Shown: positions 8,303 to 16,171 of the stretch, in pieces
How positions within the stretch are numbered: the stretch's first letter is position 1
Layout: each line of letters opens with the position of its first letter
Assembly: GCA_003241685.1 (NCBI GenBank)
Contig: QFPJ01000001.1
Coordinates: 87,936-151,935, forward strand
From: Sphingopyxis macrogoltabida
GTDB taxonomy: Bacteria > Pseudomonadota > Alphaproteobacteria > Sphingomonadales > Sphingomonadaceae
Length of the DNA stretch: 64,000 nucleotides
Direction: 5' to 3'
Notes under the pieces: generated by a model
What the model saw: the letters and a program-made list of their open reading frames with translations, nothing else
What the model was told of the DNA's origin: nothing
The model's database searches: none
Program-made: the position numbers and the translations under genes

Positions 8303-9040
8303 TCAGCTCCGGGCCAGCCGCATCCGGAAGGCGTCGAGATGAAAATAGGCCGGGTCGAAATCGCACATCTGCGCCAGCGCGTCGGGGGCCAGGAACCGAA
8401 TCCACTGGCGGTTGGTCTCGATATAGCCGGCGCGCACCAGCCGCCGCAGCACGCGATTGGTGTGAATGGGGGTCAGCCCCAGCGCGTCCGCGATCTGCGT
8501 CTGCGTCAGCGGCAGGCGCAGCGTGTCGCGATCGGCCTGGTTCACGATTTGCGCGCGGCGGTGCAGTTCCAGCAGGAAATGGCCGATCCGTTCCTGCGCG
8601 CTCTGCCGCCCGTTGCGCACGATCTGTTCGCGCAGAAACGCCTCTTCCTGCACCTGCGTCCACCAGAAGGCCATCGTCAGCGCCCCCGATCCCGCCAGCA
8701 TCTCGCGCACCGCCTGCGGCGCCAGCGCATAGACCGAACCGGCGGTCACCGTGACGACGCTATGATCCGCCTCGGCCGCGACGAGGACCTGCAGGTCGAA
8801 TATATCGCCCGGAAGCAGGATATTCAGAATCTGGCGCCGTCCGTCCTCCAGCGTCTTGATACGCGCCGCCCAACCCTCGCGCATCACCAGCACCGCGTCC
8901 ATCTGCTGCCCCGCCGCGATGATTTCGCTGTTCGCGCCAAAGGTGCGGACTTTCGCCCCCAGCCTGGCCAGCGCCACACGGTCGTCGTCGGCAAGGTCGC
9001 TGTAATAGCTGAGCCGCGTAATCAAGGCTTCCAGTGCCAT
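8303..9040 (-). CDS. Crp/Fnr-family transcriptional regulator
   Basis: A 245-residue DNA-binding regulator with an N-terminal cyclic-nucleotide-binding-type beta barrel (about 15-120), a long dimer helix and a C-terminal winged helix-turn-helix (TQTQIADALGLTPIHTNRVLRRL, split around residues 179-201). It has only one cysteine (226), so it cannot carry an FNR-type iron-sulphur cluster. The ligand is unknown. The ATG at 9040 is preceded by a GGGAGGGGG ribosome site. A longer frame starting at 9097 would overlap the kinase gene and has no such site. It follows the HWE kinase gene after 19 bases on the same strand and is probably co-transcribed with it. Its targets cannot be read from sequence. 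Confidence 0.9.
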   Translation of the reverse strand: MALEALITRLSYYSDLADDDRVALARLGAKVRTFGANSEIIAAGQQMDAVLVMREGWAARIKTLEDGRRQILNILLPGDIFDLQVLVAAEADHSVVTVTAGSVYALAPQAVREMLAGSGALTMAFWWTQVQEEAFLREQIVRNGRQSAQERIGHFLLELHRRAQIVNQADRDTLRLPLTQTQIADALGLTPIHTNRVLRRLVRAGYIETNRQWIRFLAPDALAQMCDFDPAYFHLDAFRMRLARS

Positions 9041-9059
9041 GCCCCCTCCCCGCTCCCCG

Positions 9060-10598
9060 TCAGGCCTCCCGCCATCGCGCGGGCAGAAAAATTTCACACA
9101 CCAGTCCCGTAGGCTTCCAGTAACGCTCGATCGTTCCGCCCAGATTGTTGCAGACGCTGCGCTCCATCAGAAGCGTGCCGAAGCTGGTCCGGTCGGGCGG
9201 CACGACCCGGCCGTTACCGCCGCTTTCGGCCCAGGTCAGGTGGAATTGGCGCGCGTCGTCGCCCTCGGCGTCCTGCGACCAGCGCACGTCGACGCGTCCG
9301 TCGTCAACCGACAGGGCGCCATGCTTGGCCGCGTTGGTCGCCAGTTCGTTGAACAGGAGGGCCATGGCGACGAGCGCGTTTTCGGGCAGCAGCAGGTCGG
9401 GTCCGGACCAGCGGATGCGCGGAAAAGCAGCCTCCACCTCGCGCAGCAGCGCGTGCATCGATCCGGTCATGAAATTGGCGCCGAGCAGCACGTTCTGCGC
9501 GCGATTGAGCGCGTCGAGCCGGCTGCTGATCCGTTCAACATAATCGTCGACGTCACTCGCCGAATGCCGCGTGAGCGAGATGATCGCACCCACCGTGGCG
9601 AACAGGTTGCGCATCCGGTGGTGCAGTTCGCGCATCAACAGCGTCGCATTTTCCTGCCGGCTTTTCTGTTCGGTGATATCCGCGTTGATGCCGGTCAGCA
9701 CCGCCGCATCGGGCCAACCGTCCCAATCGGCGCGCCCGAGCAGCCAGCGCACTCCGCGTTCGGGATGCTGAACGCGGAATTCCGCCATATAGGGCACGCC
9801 TTTTTCGACCGCTTCGTCGAGCGCCTTGCGAACCACCGGACGGTCTTCGGGCAATATCCGTTCGGCGGCCGCATCCCCTGTCGACAAGGCGTCGGCATAG
9901 TCGCTGCCCCACAATTCGGCGACCGCGCCCTGCCACTCCATCGCGTCGTTCCGGGGGTGATATTGCCACACGGCGATGCTCGAAAAGTCGAGCGCGCGTT
10001 CCAGAATAAGCTTGGTTTCGTCGCGCTCGATCGCGGTGCGGCGCAATTCGGCCTCGGCCATGATGATCGCGGCAAAATCGGCCAGCCGTTCCATGTCGCG
10101 CGCATCCGGTACGGCGCGCACTTTCTCGTCGATCACGCACAGCGTTCCCAGCACGACGCCGTTCGGCGCGCGCAGCGGCATGCCGGCGTAAAAACGGATA
10201 TAGGGCTCGCCGGTCACGAGCGGATTATCGGCAAAGCGCGGGTCCTGCGTCGCATCGGTGATGACCATCGGCTGATCGTCGGCGATCACATATTGGCAAA
10301 AGCTGATGTCCCGCGGCGTTTCGGCGACATCGAGGCCATGCGCCGACTTGAACCATTGTCGGCAGTCGTCGACCAGCGACACCAGCGCGATCGGCGCATC
10401 GAACAGGTCGGCGACCAGCTTCGTCACCCGGTCGAAGCCGGGCTCGGGGGCGGTGTCGAGAATGCGATAGGAGCGCAATGTCTCCAGCCGATCCTGCTCG
10501 GCGCTCGCAACGCGGCCTTCCCCATTTTCGGTCAATGCATGCCCCCCATCGTGTCGCAACACCTGCACATCGTCCTGTTCGCCCGGGGGCTTTGCCAT
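9060..10598 (-). CDS. GAF-PAS-HWE/HisKA_2 histidine kinase
   Basis: A 512-residue soluble sensor kinase with no membrane segment. A GAF domain (about 35-185) is followed by a PAS domain (about 200-312, ending in the ITEQK motif) and a kinase core. The core has the H-box ELHHRMRNLF (phospho-acceptor probably His327), the N-box NELATNAAKHG (417-427) and the WAESGG motif that marks the HWE/HisKA_2 group. Kinases of this group phosphorylate PhyR-type regulators in alphaproteobacteria. The gene is divergent from phyR (208-base gap), which makes it a good candidate for the kinase or one of several kinases controlling the stress response. The signal sensed is unknown. Confidence 0.92.
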   Translation of the reverse strand: MAKPPGEQDDVQVLRHDGGHALTENGEGRVASAEQDRLETLRSYRILDTAPEPGFDRVTKLVADLFDAPIALVSLVDDCRQWFKSAHGLDVAETPRDISFCQYVIADDQPMVITDATQDPRFADNPLVTGEPYIRFYAGMPLRAPNGVVLGTLCVIDEKVRAVPDARDMERLADFAAIIMAEAELRRTAIERDETKLILERALDFSSIAVWQYHPRNDAMEWQGAVAELWGSDYADALSTGDAAAERILPEDRPVVRKALDEAVEKGVPYMAEFRVQHPERGVRWLLGRADWDGWPDAAVLTGINADITEQKSRQENATLLMRELHHRMRNLFATVGAIISLTRHSASDVDDYVERISSRLDALNRAQNVLLGANFMTGSMHALLREVEAAFPRIRWSGPDLLLPENALVAMALLFNELATNAAKHGALSVDDGRVDVRWSQDAEGDDARQFHLTWAESGGNGRVVPPDRTSFGTLLMERSVCNNLGGTIERYWKPTGLVCEIFLPARWREA

Positions 10599-10749
10599 GA
10601 ATCCGGTCCCTACAAAAGCATGGAGGGCGATGGGTCGGAAAAGGGCGTCGTTCCGATCGGTTACGCCATGCCTTTATCTCCAAGCTCCTTCTACGCTTCG
10701 TCGCGCCACTGGTTGCAGCGAACGGGTCCGCATTTTTTCCGGCACCGGC

Positions 10750-10775
10750 GGAACCCGATCCCGCGCCGACGCGTA
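10750..10775 (+). promoter_or_regulatory. possible EcfG-type promoter for phyR
   Basis: GGAAC (10750-10754) and CGTA (10772-10775) are 17 bases apart. This resembles the EcfG consensus GGAAC-N16/17-CGTT with one mismatch in the -10 element. It lies 31 bases before the phyR start. Weaker than the nepR promoter at 12684. Confidence 0.4.
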
Positions 10776-10805
10776 TGCAGTTCCAGGAAGAGGGAGGTCA
10801 TTTAC

Positions 10806-11597
10806 ATGGCATTGGGCGAAGAAATCCGCGGACATCTGCCGTTCCTGCGCCGCTACGCGCGCGCGCTGACGGGCAGTCAGAAGCATGGCGACAATTTCGT
10901 TCATGCGACGCTGGAGGTGATCGTCGCCGCGCCGGACGAATTCAGCACCGGCGCCGGAACCCGCGCCGACCTTTACCGCAACTTCCATCGCATCTGGGAA
11001 AGCGCCTTCATCGCCGACGGCGAAGGCAGCGACGACGAGGATCCGCTGGTCCGCGCCGCCAACCGCCGCCTCGCCCGCATCACGCCGCTCGGCCGCCAAA
11101 TCCTGCTGCTGACCGCGCTGGAAGGTTTTTCGGTCGAAGAAGCAAGCACCATCACCGGAACGGACACGCCCACGGTCGAAGTGTTGCTGGCGGAGGCGGT
11201 CGACGACCTCGACCGCGAATCGCGGACGTCGGTGCTGATCATCGAGGATGAGCCGCTGATCGCGATGGAACTCGAACAGATCGTCCGCGATCTCGGCCAC
11301 CGCGTTGCGGGCATTGCGACGACGCATGAGGACGCCGTGGCGGCATTTCAAAACAGCGATGCCGGACTGGTCCTTGCCGACATCCAGCTCGCCGACGGAT
11401 CATCGGGAATCGATGCGGTTCAGGATATACTGGCGGTCGCGCCGGTGCCGGCGATCTTCATCACCGCCTTCCCCGAACGCCTGTTGACCGGCAATCGCGT
11501 GGAACCGACGTTCCTGATCTCGAAGCCGTTTCGTGAAAACACCGTGCGCGCCGCGATCAGCCAGAGCCTGCTCTTCACCCCCGAACTCGCTGCCTGA
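10806..11597 (+). CDS. phyR: PhyR general stress response regulator (sigma-like domain plus receiver)
   Basis: A 263-residue anti-anti-sigma factor. The N-terminal part (1-135) mimics an ECF sigma factor (sigma2-like and sigma4-like). The C-terminal part (141-260) is a receiver with acidic residues E147/D148, phospho-acceptor Asp192 (LADIQL) and Lys240 (ISKPF). When phosphorylated, the sigma-like part binds NepR and frees EcfG. GGAGGT stands 7 bases before the ATG. It is divergent from the HWE kinase gene and convergent with the sigma factor gene at 11620, with 22 GC-rich bases between the two stops. Domain order and length match the family. Confidence 0.96.
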   Translation: MALGEEIRGHLPFLRRYARALTGSQKHGDNFVHATLEVIVAAPDEFSTGAGTRADLYRNFHRIWESAFIADGEGSDDEDPLVRAANRRLARITPLGRQILLLTALEGFSVEEASTITGTDTPTVEVLLAEAVDDLDRESRTSVLIIEDEPLIAMELEQIVRDLGHRVAGIATTHEDAVAAFQNSDAGLVLADIQLADGSSGIDAVQDILAVAPVPAIFITAFPERLLTGNRVEPTFLISKPFRENTVRAAISQSLLFTPELAA

Positions 11598-11619
11598 GCC
11601 GCGCCGCGGCGCGCGGCGG

Positions 11620-12240
11620 TCAGTTTCCGGCGGCGCGCGGCGCGCTGCCGGTCAGATGGTCGACATCGTCCATGATCGCCGCGAAAGCGTCGCTTGCCGG
11701 CCCGACGCCGTCGGCGCGCAGCGGCGTCGCGCCGTCCTCCAGAATGGCTTGCAGGGCCGCGCGCGCGCGTGACACGCGGCTTTTCATGGTGCCGACCGCG
11801 ACACCGCAGATTTCGGACCCTTCCTCATAACTCAGCCCGCCGGCGCCGATCAGAATCAGGGCCTCGCGCTGATCGACCGGCAGCATCAGCAACGCACGCT
11901 GCACGTCGGAAAGATGCAGACTGTCGTCCTGATCATCCGGCGCGACCAACAGCCGCTCGGCCGCCAGCTCATCATATTCGGCGGTGAATTTCTTGCGCCG
12001 CATCTGCGACAGAAAACAATTGCGCAGGATCACGAAGGCCCAGCTTTTCATGCTCGACGGGCCGGGGATATAACTGGCGCGCGCTTTCCACGCCTTCAGC
12101 ATCGTTTCCTGCACCAGATCGTCGGCCAGATCGGCATTTCCGCACAGGCTCCGGCCGAACGCCCGCAGATGAGGAAGCATGGCCGCCAGCTCGCGCTTGA
12201 AACTGGCGTCGTCGAGGGGCTTTCCGGTTTCGGTCGTCAT
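11620..12240 (-). CDS. ecfG: EcfG-type RNA polymerase sigma factor, first copy
   Basis: A 206-residue ECF sigma factor. Region 2 is visible as NADLADDLVQETMLKAWKAR and WAFVILRNCFLSQMRRKKF, and region 4 as LPVDQREALILIGAGGLSYEEGSEICG followed by VGTMKSRVSRAR. Both resemble the second sigma factor at 12971. EcfG sigma factors direct RNA polymerase to GGAAC/CGTT promoters in the general stress response and are held inactive by NepR. Unlike the second copy, this gene is not next to nepR in an operon, and I found no GGAAC-N16/17-CGTT promoter in the 400 bases upstream. It may be differently controlled or have a subset of targets. An AGGAT ribosome site precedes the ATG. Confidence 0.9.
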   Translation of the reverse strand: MTTETGKPLDDASFKRELAAMLPHLRAFGRSLCGNADLADDLVQETMLKAWKARASYIPGPSSMKSWAFVILRNCFLSQMRRKKFTAEYDELAAERLLVAPDDQDDSLHLSDVQRALLMLPVDQREALILIGAGGLSYEEGSEICGVAVGTMKSRVSRARAALQAILEDGATPLRADGVGPASDAFAAIMDDVDHLTGSAPRAAGN

Positions 12241-12378
12241 ATCCTGCGTCGTTCGCGACGCTTGAGCGGCGCCGTAGAGGGTATGGTCCCCCGCCCCACG
12301 CTTAGCGCCTGTTGCCCGCGTTGCAAATCGGAACCGTCGCCCGATGGCATTTGCCCCCAGGCGGCATTCGGTTCGCCC

Positions 12379-12600
12379 TCACGTCGCGCCGCCCGGCGCG
12401 GAACCGCGCCGCCGTTCAAGCGCGATGAAGTTTTCCATGAGCCGCGCGTCGTCGGGATCGCATGCCTTACGGGTGCCCACGCCATTGACCAGCGCGGCAA
12501 AATCGCGTTCGGACAGCAGGCGCTGAGACAGATGACGGACAACAACGGGCGACCCTCCACGGCCCGGCGTTGGCGGGCATTTCCCATTTCCTAGAGCCAA
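12379..12600 (-). CDS. possible small hypothetical protein
   Basis: A 73-codon frame opening with TTG, upstream of and in the same direction as the first sigma factor gene. From about residue 21 codon use is typical of the genome (GC-rich third positions), and the translation RHLSQRLLSERDFAALVNGV followed by DPDDARLMENFIALERRR looks like a real helical peptide. The first 20 residues look non-coding, so the true start may be an internal non-ATG codon. GGAGGG lies just upstream of that point. I do not recognise a family. It could be a small regulator of the adjacent sigma factor or a chance frame. Confidence 0.35.
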   Translation of the reverse strand: MALGNGKCPPTPGRGGSPVVVRHLSQRLLSERDFAALVNGVGTRKACDPDDARLMENFIALERRRGSAPGGAT

Positions 12601-12683
12601 CGGAGCAGCGGCGCCCTAATCTGGATTAAGCGCCGTGGATGTGGCCCCAAGGTCACGGTTCGTCGAAAATGGAACCGGCCGCG

Positions 12684-12708
12684 GGAACCCGAGCCCCTTT
12701 CTGTCGTT
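12684..12708 (+). promoter_or_regulatory. EcfG-dependent promoter of nepR-ecfG
   Basis: GGAAC (12684-12688), 16 bases, then CGTT (12705-12708) is a perfect match to the EcfG consensus GGAAC-N16/17-CGTT. It lies 32 bases before the nepR ATG chosen at 12741. Transcription would begin near 12715, which argues against the in-frame ATGs at or upstream of 12717. It predicts auto-activation of the operon by EcfG. Confidence 0.8.
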
Positions 12709-12740
12709 GCTTCGGCATGGCTACGCATGGCGAAAATAGA

Positions 12741-12974
12741 ATGAACGGGCAGAGCGCACCTCCGCGTGCCGCCGACGCGCCGCGCCGGGTCAACGGAACC
12801 CTTCCCGGCACAGGAAGCGATCAGTGGCACCGCACGCTGACGGGGCGCCAGTCCCCCGAGCCGGTGAGCGCGAAGCTGCGGATGATTTACGGCAATATCC
12901 TGGCCGAAGAGCTTCCCGACCGGATGCTCGATCTCCTCTCGCAACTCGATCAGAAAAGCCCCGATCGCGAATGA
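12741..12974 (+). CDS. nepR: NepR anti-sigma factor
   Basis: A 77-residue protein with the NepR core in its second half (AKLRMIYGNILAEELPDRML, then LLSQLD), two helices that clamp EcfG or, after stress, phosphorylated PhyR. The N-terminal half is Pro/Ala-rich and presumably disordered. The ATG at 12741 was chosen because the EcfG promoter's -10 element lies at 12705-12708, so longer frames would start at or before the transcript start. The stop overlaps the ecfG start (ATGA at 12971-12974), which couples anti-sigma and sigma synthesis. Confidence 0.93.
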   Translation: MNGQSAPPRAADAPRRVNGTLPGTGSDQWHRTLTGRQSPEPVSAKLRMIYGNILAEELPDRMLDLLSQLDQKSPDRE

Positions 12975-13603
12975 CCCGAACCACCGCCGCGGCCGCGCCG
13001 CAACCGGATACCGATCTGACCGATAGCGAGTTCAAGGCGCTGCTTGCGGGCGTTATCCCCCATCTTCGCGCCTATGGCCGCAGCCTGTCGGGAAATCCCG
13101 ATCTGGCGGACGATCTGACACAGGACACGATGGTCAAGGCCTGGGCATCGCGCGACCGTTTCGAACGCGGAACGTCGATCAAGGCGTGGACCTTCGTCAT
13201 CCTGCGCAACACTTTTCTGTCGCAGATGCGCCGCAACAAGTTTCGCGGCGAATATGACGAGGTTGCGGTCGAAAAGACGCTCGCCACCCCCGCGTCACAG
13301 GAGGATACGGGGGAAATGGCGGACCTTCAGCGCGGGCTGATGGAATTGCCGCAGGACCAGCGCGAGGCGCTGATCCTGGTCGGGGCGGGCGGCATGTCGT
13401 ACGAAGAGGCGGCGCAGATTTGCGACTGCGCGCTGGGCACGATGAAAAGCCGCGTGTCCCGCGCGCGGACCGCGCTGGAGGAAATCATGGCGCGCGGCCA
13501 GTTCTCGCAGAAGCGCGCCGATGCCGTGCCCGCCAGCGAGGCGATGGACGCGATCATGGACAGCGTGGAAGTCATCGCGGCGCGGCGCGGCGCCGGCGAC
13601 TGA
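12971..13603 (+). CDS. ecfG: EcfG-type RNA polymerase sigma factor, nepR-linked copy
   Basis: A 210-residue ECF sigma factor of the general stress response. Region 2 contains NPDLADDLTQDTMVKAW and VILRNTFLSQMRRNKFRGEY. Region 4 contains PQDQREALILVGAGGMSYEE and GTMKSRVSRARTAL. It overlaps nepR by four bases, the standard alphaproteobacterial arrangement, and sits behind the EcfG promoter at 12684. It closely resembles the sigma factor at 11620, so the locus carries two EcfG paralogues. This copy is the more likely primary stress sigma factor because of its operon and promoter. Confidence 0.95.
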   Translation: MTRTTAAAAPQPDTDLTDSEFKALLAGVIPHLRAYGRSLSGNPDLADDLTQDTMVKAWASRDRFERGTSIKAWTFVILRNTFLSQMRRNKFRGEYDEVAVEKTLATPASQEDTGEMADLQRGLMELPQDQREALILVGAGGMSYEEAAQICDCALGTMKSRVSRARTALEEIMARGQFSQKRADAVPASEAMDAIMDSVEVIAARRGAGD

Positions 13604-13697
13604 TTTGCCAGGCCTCCGCCCTCGACTTGCTGCCCCGACGGCGTCAGAATGCGCGTTCATCCCCCCAGGCTTCGGCCCCAGCAAAGCGAGTTCATCG

Positions 13698-14876
13698 ATG
13701 AAGAAAATCCCTGCCCTCGCCGTCTCGACGGCGCTGATCGTCGCGGCCTGTTCGGCCGGGACAGCGCCCGGCAATGCCGCTCCGGCGGATAGCGCACGCA
13801 TCGACACGACCGGCGACCACCCGGCCAAACCCCTGACCGATGCCCCCTTCACGGTCGAAGAGATCGCCAGCTTCAACGAACCCTGGGCGATGACCTTTCT
13901 TCCCGGCACCCGGCTGGCGCTCGTCACCGAGAAATCGGGCAAACTGAAACTCTGGCAGGAAGGCGGCGCGACGCTTGATGTCGCCGGCGTGCCCACCGTG
14001 GCTTATGGCGGCCAGGGCGGTTTCGGCGATGTCATCCTGGCGCCCGATTTCGCGACCACGGGCCATATCTATCTGAGCTGGGTCGAACCCGGCGAGGGCG
14101 ACACTTTCGGCGCCGTCGTCGGACGCGCGAAGCTGGTACAGGGCGCGGCGCCGCGCCTCGAAGGCCTGCAGACCATCTGGACCCAATCGCCCAAGGTTGG
14201 CGGCCGGGGGCATTTTTCGCACCGGCTGGCCTTCTCGCCCGACGGCAAATATCTGTTCATCGGGTCGGGCGAGCGCCAGAAATTCGATCCGGCGCAGGAT
14301 ATGACGGCCAATCTGGGCAAGGTCCTCCGCCTCAATCCCGACGGCAGCGTCCCCGCCGACAATCCTTTCGCATCCCAGGGCGGCGTCACCGCACAAATCT
14401 GGTCGCTCGGCCACCGCAACATCCTGGGCCTCGCGTTCGACGGCAGCGGCAAATTGTGGAATCAGGAAATGGGCCCGAAGGGCGGCGACGAGGTCAATCT
14501 GGTCGAGGCCAAGGCGAACTATGGCTATCCGATCGTGTCGAACGGCGACCATTATGACGGCAAGGATATTCCCGACCATCCGACCCGCCCCGAATTTGCC
14601 GCGCCGAAACTGTGGTGGAACCCCGCGGTCTCGCCCGCCGGTCTCGCCTGGTACGGCGGCGACCTGTATCCGGGCTGGAAGAACAGCCTGCTGATGGGTG
14701 CGCTGTCGGGCGAAGGGCTGGTGCGGATGCAGATCGACGGCGACCGGCTGCACAAGGCCGACCGCTGGGATTTCGGCCAGCGCATCCGCGAGGTCGAGGT
14801 GCGCGAGGACGGCACCGTCTGGCTGTTGTCCGACGGCGCCGACGGCAAGCTGCTCAAACTGGTTCCGAAAGGCTGA
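13698..14876 (+). CDS. PQQ-dependent sugar dehydrogenase-like lipoprotein (Asd/YliI family)
   Basis: A 392-residue beta-propeller protein of the soluble glucose/aldose dehydrogenase family, which oxidises sugars with PQQ in the periplasm. The N-terminus is a lipoprotein signal (MKKIPALAVSTALIVAACSAG) with lipobox VAAC, so it is probably membrane-anchored. Family signatures include PWAMTFLPG, GGRGHFSHRLAFSPDGKYLF, GHRNILGLAF, NQEMGPKGGDEVN and PAVSPAGLAWYGGDLYPGW. The ATG at 13698 follows the ecfG operon by 94 bases. An upstream in-frame extension has no signal-peptide logic. The true substrate is unknown. Downstream (14890-15025) are fragments of family B and A repeats. Confidence 0.9.
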   Translation: MKKIPALAVSTALIVAACSAGTAPGNAAPADSARIDTTGDHPAKPLTDAPFTVEEIASFNEPWAMTFLPGTRLALVTEKSGKLKLWQEGGATLDVAGVPTVAYGGQGGFGDVILAPDFATTGHIYLSWVEPGEGDTFGAVVGRAKLVQGAAPRLEGLQTIWTQSPKVGGRGHFSHRLAFSPDGKYLFIGSGERQKFDPAQDMTANLGKVLRLNPDGSVPADNPFASQGGVTAQIWSLGHRNILGLAFDGSGKLWNQEMGPKGGDEVNLVEAKANYGYPIVSNGDHYDGKDIPDHPTRPEFAAPKLWWNPAVSPAGLAWYGGDLYPGWKNSLLMGALSGEGLVRMQIDGDRLHKADRWDFGQRIREVEVREDGTVWLLSDGADGKLLKLVPKG

Positions 14877-14889
14877 CCCCCCCCTTTCG

Positions 14890-15025
14890 TTGCCCCGGGA
14901 CCCTTCGGCTGCCTTGCAGGCGTTCAGGACAGGCTTGATCCGCGCCGCTGCTTTCCGCATTTCGACCCAGGGGGCAGGAGCAGCTCGATTCCCGCTTTCG
15001 CGGGCATGGCGAATATGGGATTAGG
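14890..15025. repeat. degenerate fragments of intergenic repeats
   Basis: CCCTTCGGCTGCCTTGCAGG (about 14901-14920) is the inner part of a family B element as found near 62436. CCCGCTTTCGCGGGC (about 14991-15005) is a family A-like hairpin core. Both stand alone, without the inverted partner. Confidence 0.55.
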
Positions 15026-15032
15026 CCCGACG

Positions 15033-15773
15033 ATGATCCGCGGTTTCCTCACCCGGCGCGCCGAATGGCCCGCGCGTGTCGCCGATCCCGACGCCCCGCC
15101 GCCGCTGTCGCTGCTGTGGCGCGAGGCCGGGGCGCTGCTTCGCGCGCTCGGCGGGCGCATCCGACCGATGCCGCCCGAACCCAATCCCGACAGCGCGCAT
15201 CCGCCCGTCATGGTGCTGCCCGGTTTCCTGTCGGGCGACTGGGCGACCAAGGCGCTGCGCGCCGACCTGCGCCGCGCCGGTTTCCGTTGCTATGCCTGGG
15301 GGCTGGGCTTCAATCGCGGTGCGACCGCCGACATCATCGACCGCATCGACAGCCGGATCCAGTGGATCATCGACCGCACCGGCTACGCCCCCGCGCTCGT
15401 CGGCTGGAGTCTGGGCGGCATATACGCCCGCGAATATGCCAAGCATCACCCCGACAAGGTCGCGCGCGTCGTCACGCTGGGCTCGCCTTTTTCGGGTAGC
15501 CGCCGCGCCAACCGCGCCTGGCGGCTTTATCATGTCGTCGCGCGGCATCCGGTCGACAATCCACCGATCGATTTCCACCCGGCGCCGCGCCCGTCGATGC
15601 CGACCTTTGCGCTCTGGTCCAAGCATGACGGGGTGATCGCGATCAACAGCGCGCGCGGTCAGCCGCACGAAAGCGACCGGCAGGTCGAGGTCGACTGCGG
15701 CCATATGGGATTTGCCTATGCACCCACATCGGTGGCGGCGATCGCGAAGGCGTTAACCGAAGAGATAGGCTGA
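15033..15773 (+). CDS. Alpha/beta hydrolase
   Basis: A 246-residue cytoplasmic serine hydrolase or esterase. The nucleophile elbow is GWSLGG with Ser126. Likely partners are Asp199 (SKHDG) and His224 (CGHMG). An oxyanion-region motif VLPGFLSGD lies at 61-69. I took the ATG at 15033 because the two upstream in-frame ATGs (15006, 15015) lie in or right after a repeat fragment. The family resembles lipase-like PGAP1/esterase proteins without a signal peptide. The substrate is unknown. It is single, with the small exported protein gene following after 50 bases. Confidence 0.85.
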   Translation: MIRGFLTRRAEWPARVADPDAPPPLSLLWREAGALLRALGGRIRPMPPEPNPDSAHPPVMVLPGFLSGDWATKALRADLRRAGFRCYAWGLGFNRGATADIIDRIDSRIQWIIDRTGYAPALVGWSLGGIYAREYAKHHPDKVARVVTLGSPFSGSRRANRAWRLYHVVARHPVDNPPIDFHPAPRPSMPTFALWSKHDGVIAINSARGQPHESDRQVEVDCGHMGFAYAPTSVAAIAKALTEEIG

Positions 15774-15823
15774 TCTGCGAAGCGGCGATTTCCCCCTCCT
15801 CCTTCGCGAAAGATTCGCCCCCC

Positions 15824-16144
15824 ATGTTCACTCTCACGGCCGCCGCCCTTGCCCTGACGATGCAGGCCGCGCCCGCCGCCTGTTCACCCGGCTGGATCGT
15901 CGGCACCCGCGACGACCGGCGCATCTGGGCATCGCGCGCCCCATCCCCCGGCGCGCGCAAGGTCGCGAAGCTGAAGGCCGGATCGGCCGTGCTGGTGTGC
16001 GGACAGAAACGCGAATGGCTCTTCATCCGCTTCGCCGACGGCCGCCACAGCTGCGGCGGGATCGACGGGCGCCCCGCGCGCACGGGCTCGACCTGCGCCG
16101 AAGGCTGGATCGAGCGGCGACGCGTCGGCGTTCGCGCGCGCTAA
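15824..16144 (+). CDS. small exported SH3-like protein
   Basis: A 106-residue protein with an N-terminal signal peptide (MFTLTAAALALTMQAAPAAC). The rest holds a short beta-rich region (KLKAGSAVLVCG, REWLFIRFADG) reminiscent of bacterial SH3 domains, and four cysteines after the signal that could form disulphides. It is likely periplasmic and may bind cell-wall material, which is inference only. Convergent with the thioesterase gene. Confidence 0.7.
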   Translation: MFTLTAAALALTMQAAPAACSPGWIVGTRDDRRIWASRAPSPGARKVAKLKAGSAVLVCGQKREWLFIRFADGRHSCGGIDGRPARTGSTCAEGWIERRRVGVRAR

Positions 16145-16171
16145 GGTCAGGACACGGGGCGCAAAGACAGT

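Larger units (their letters stand above)
12241..12740. other. 500-base divergent region between the two sigma-factor units
   Basis: Separates the leftward sigma factor gene from the rightward nepR-ecfG operon. It holds a weak leftward reading frame (12379-12600, listed separately) and an EcfG promoter (12684-12708). No tRNA, repeat pair or terminator is evident. Confidence 0.6.
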
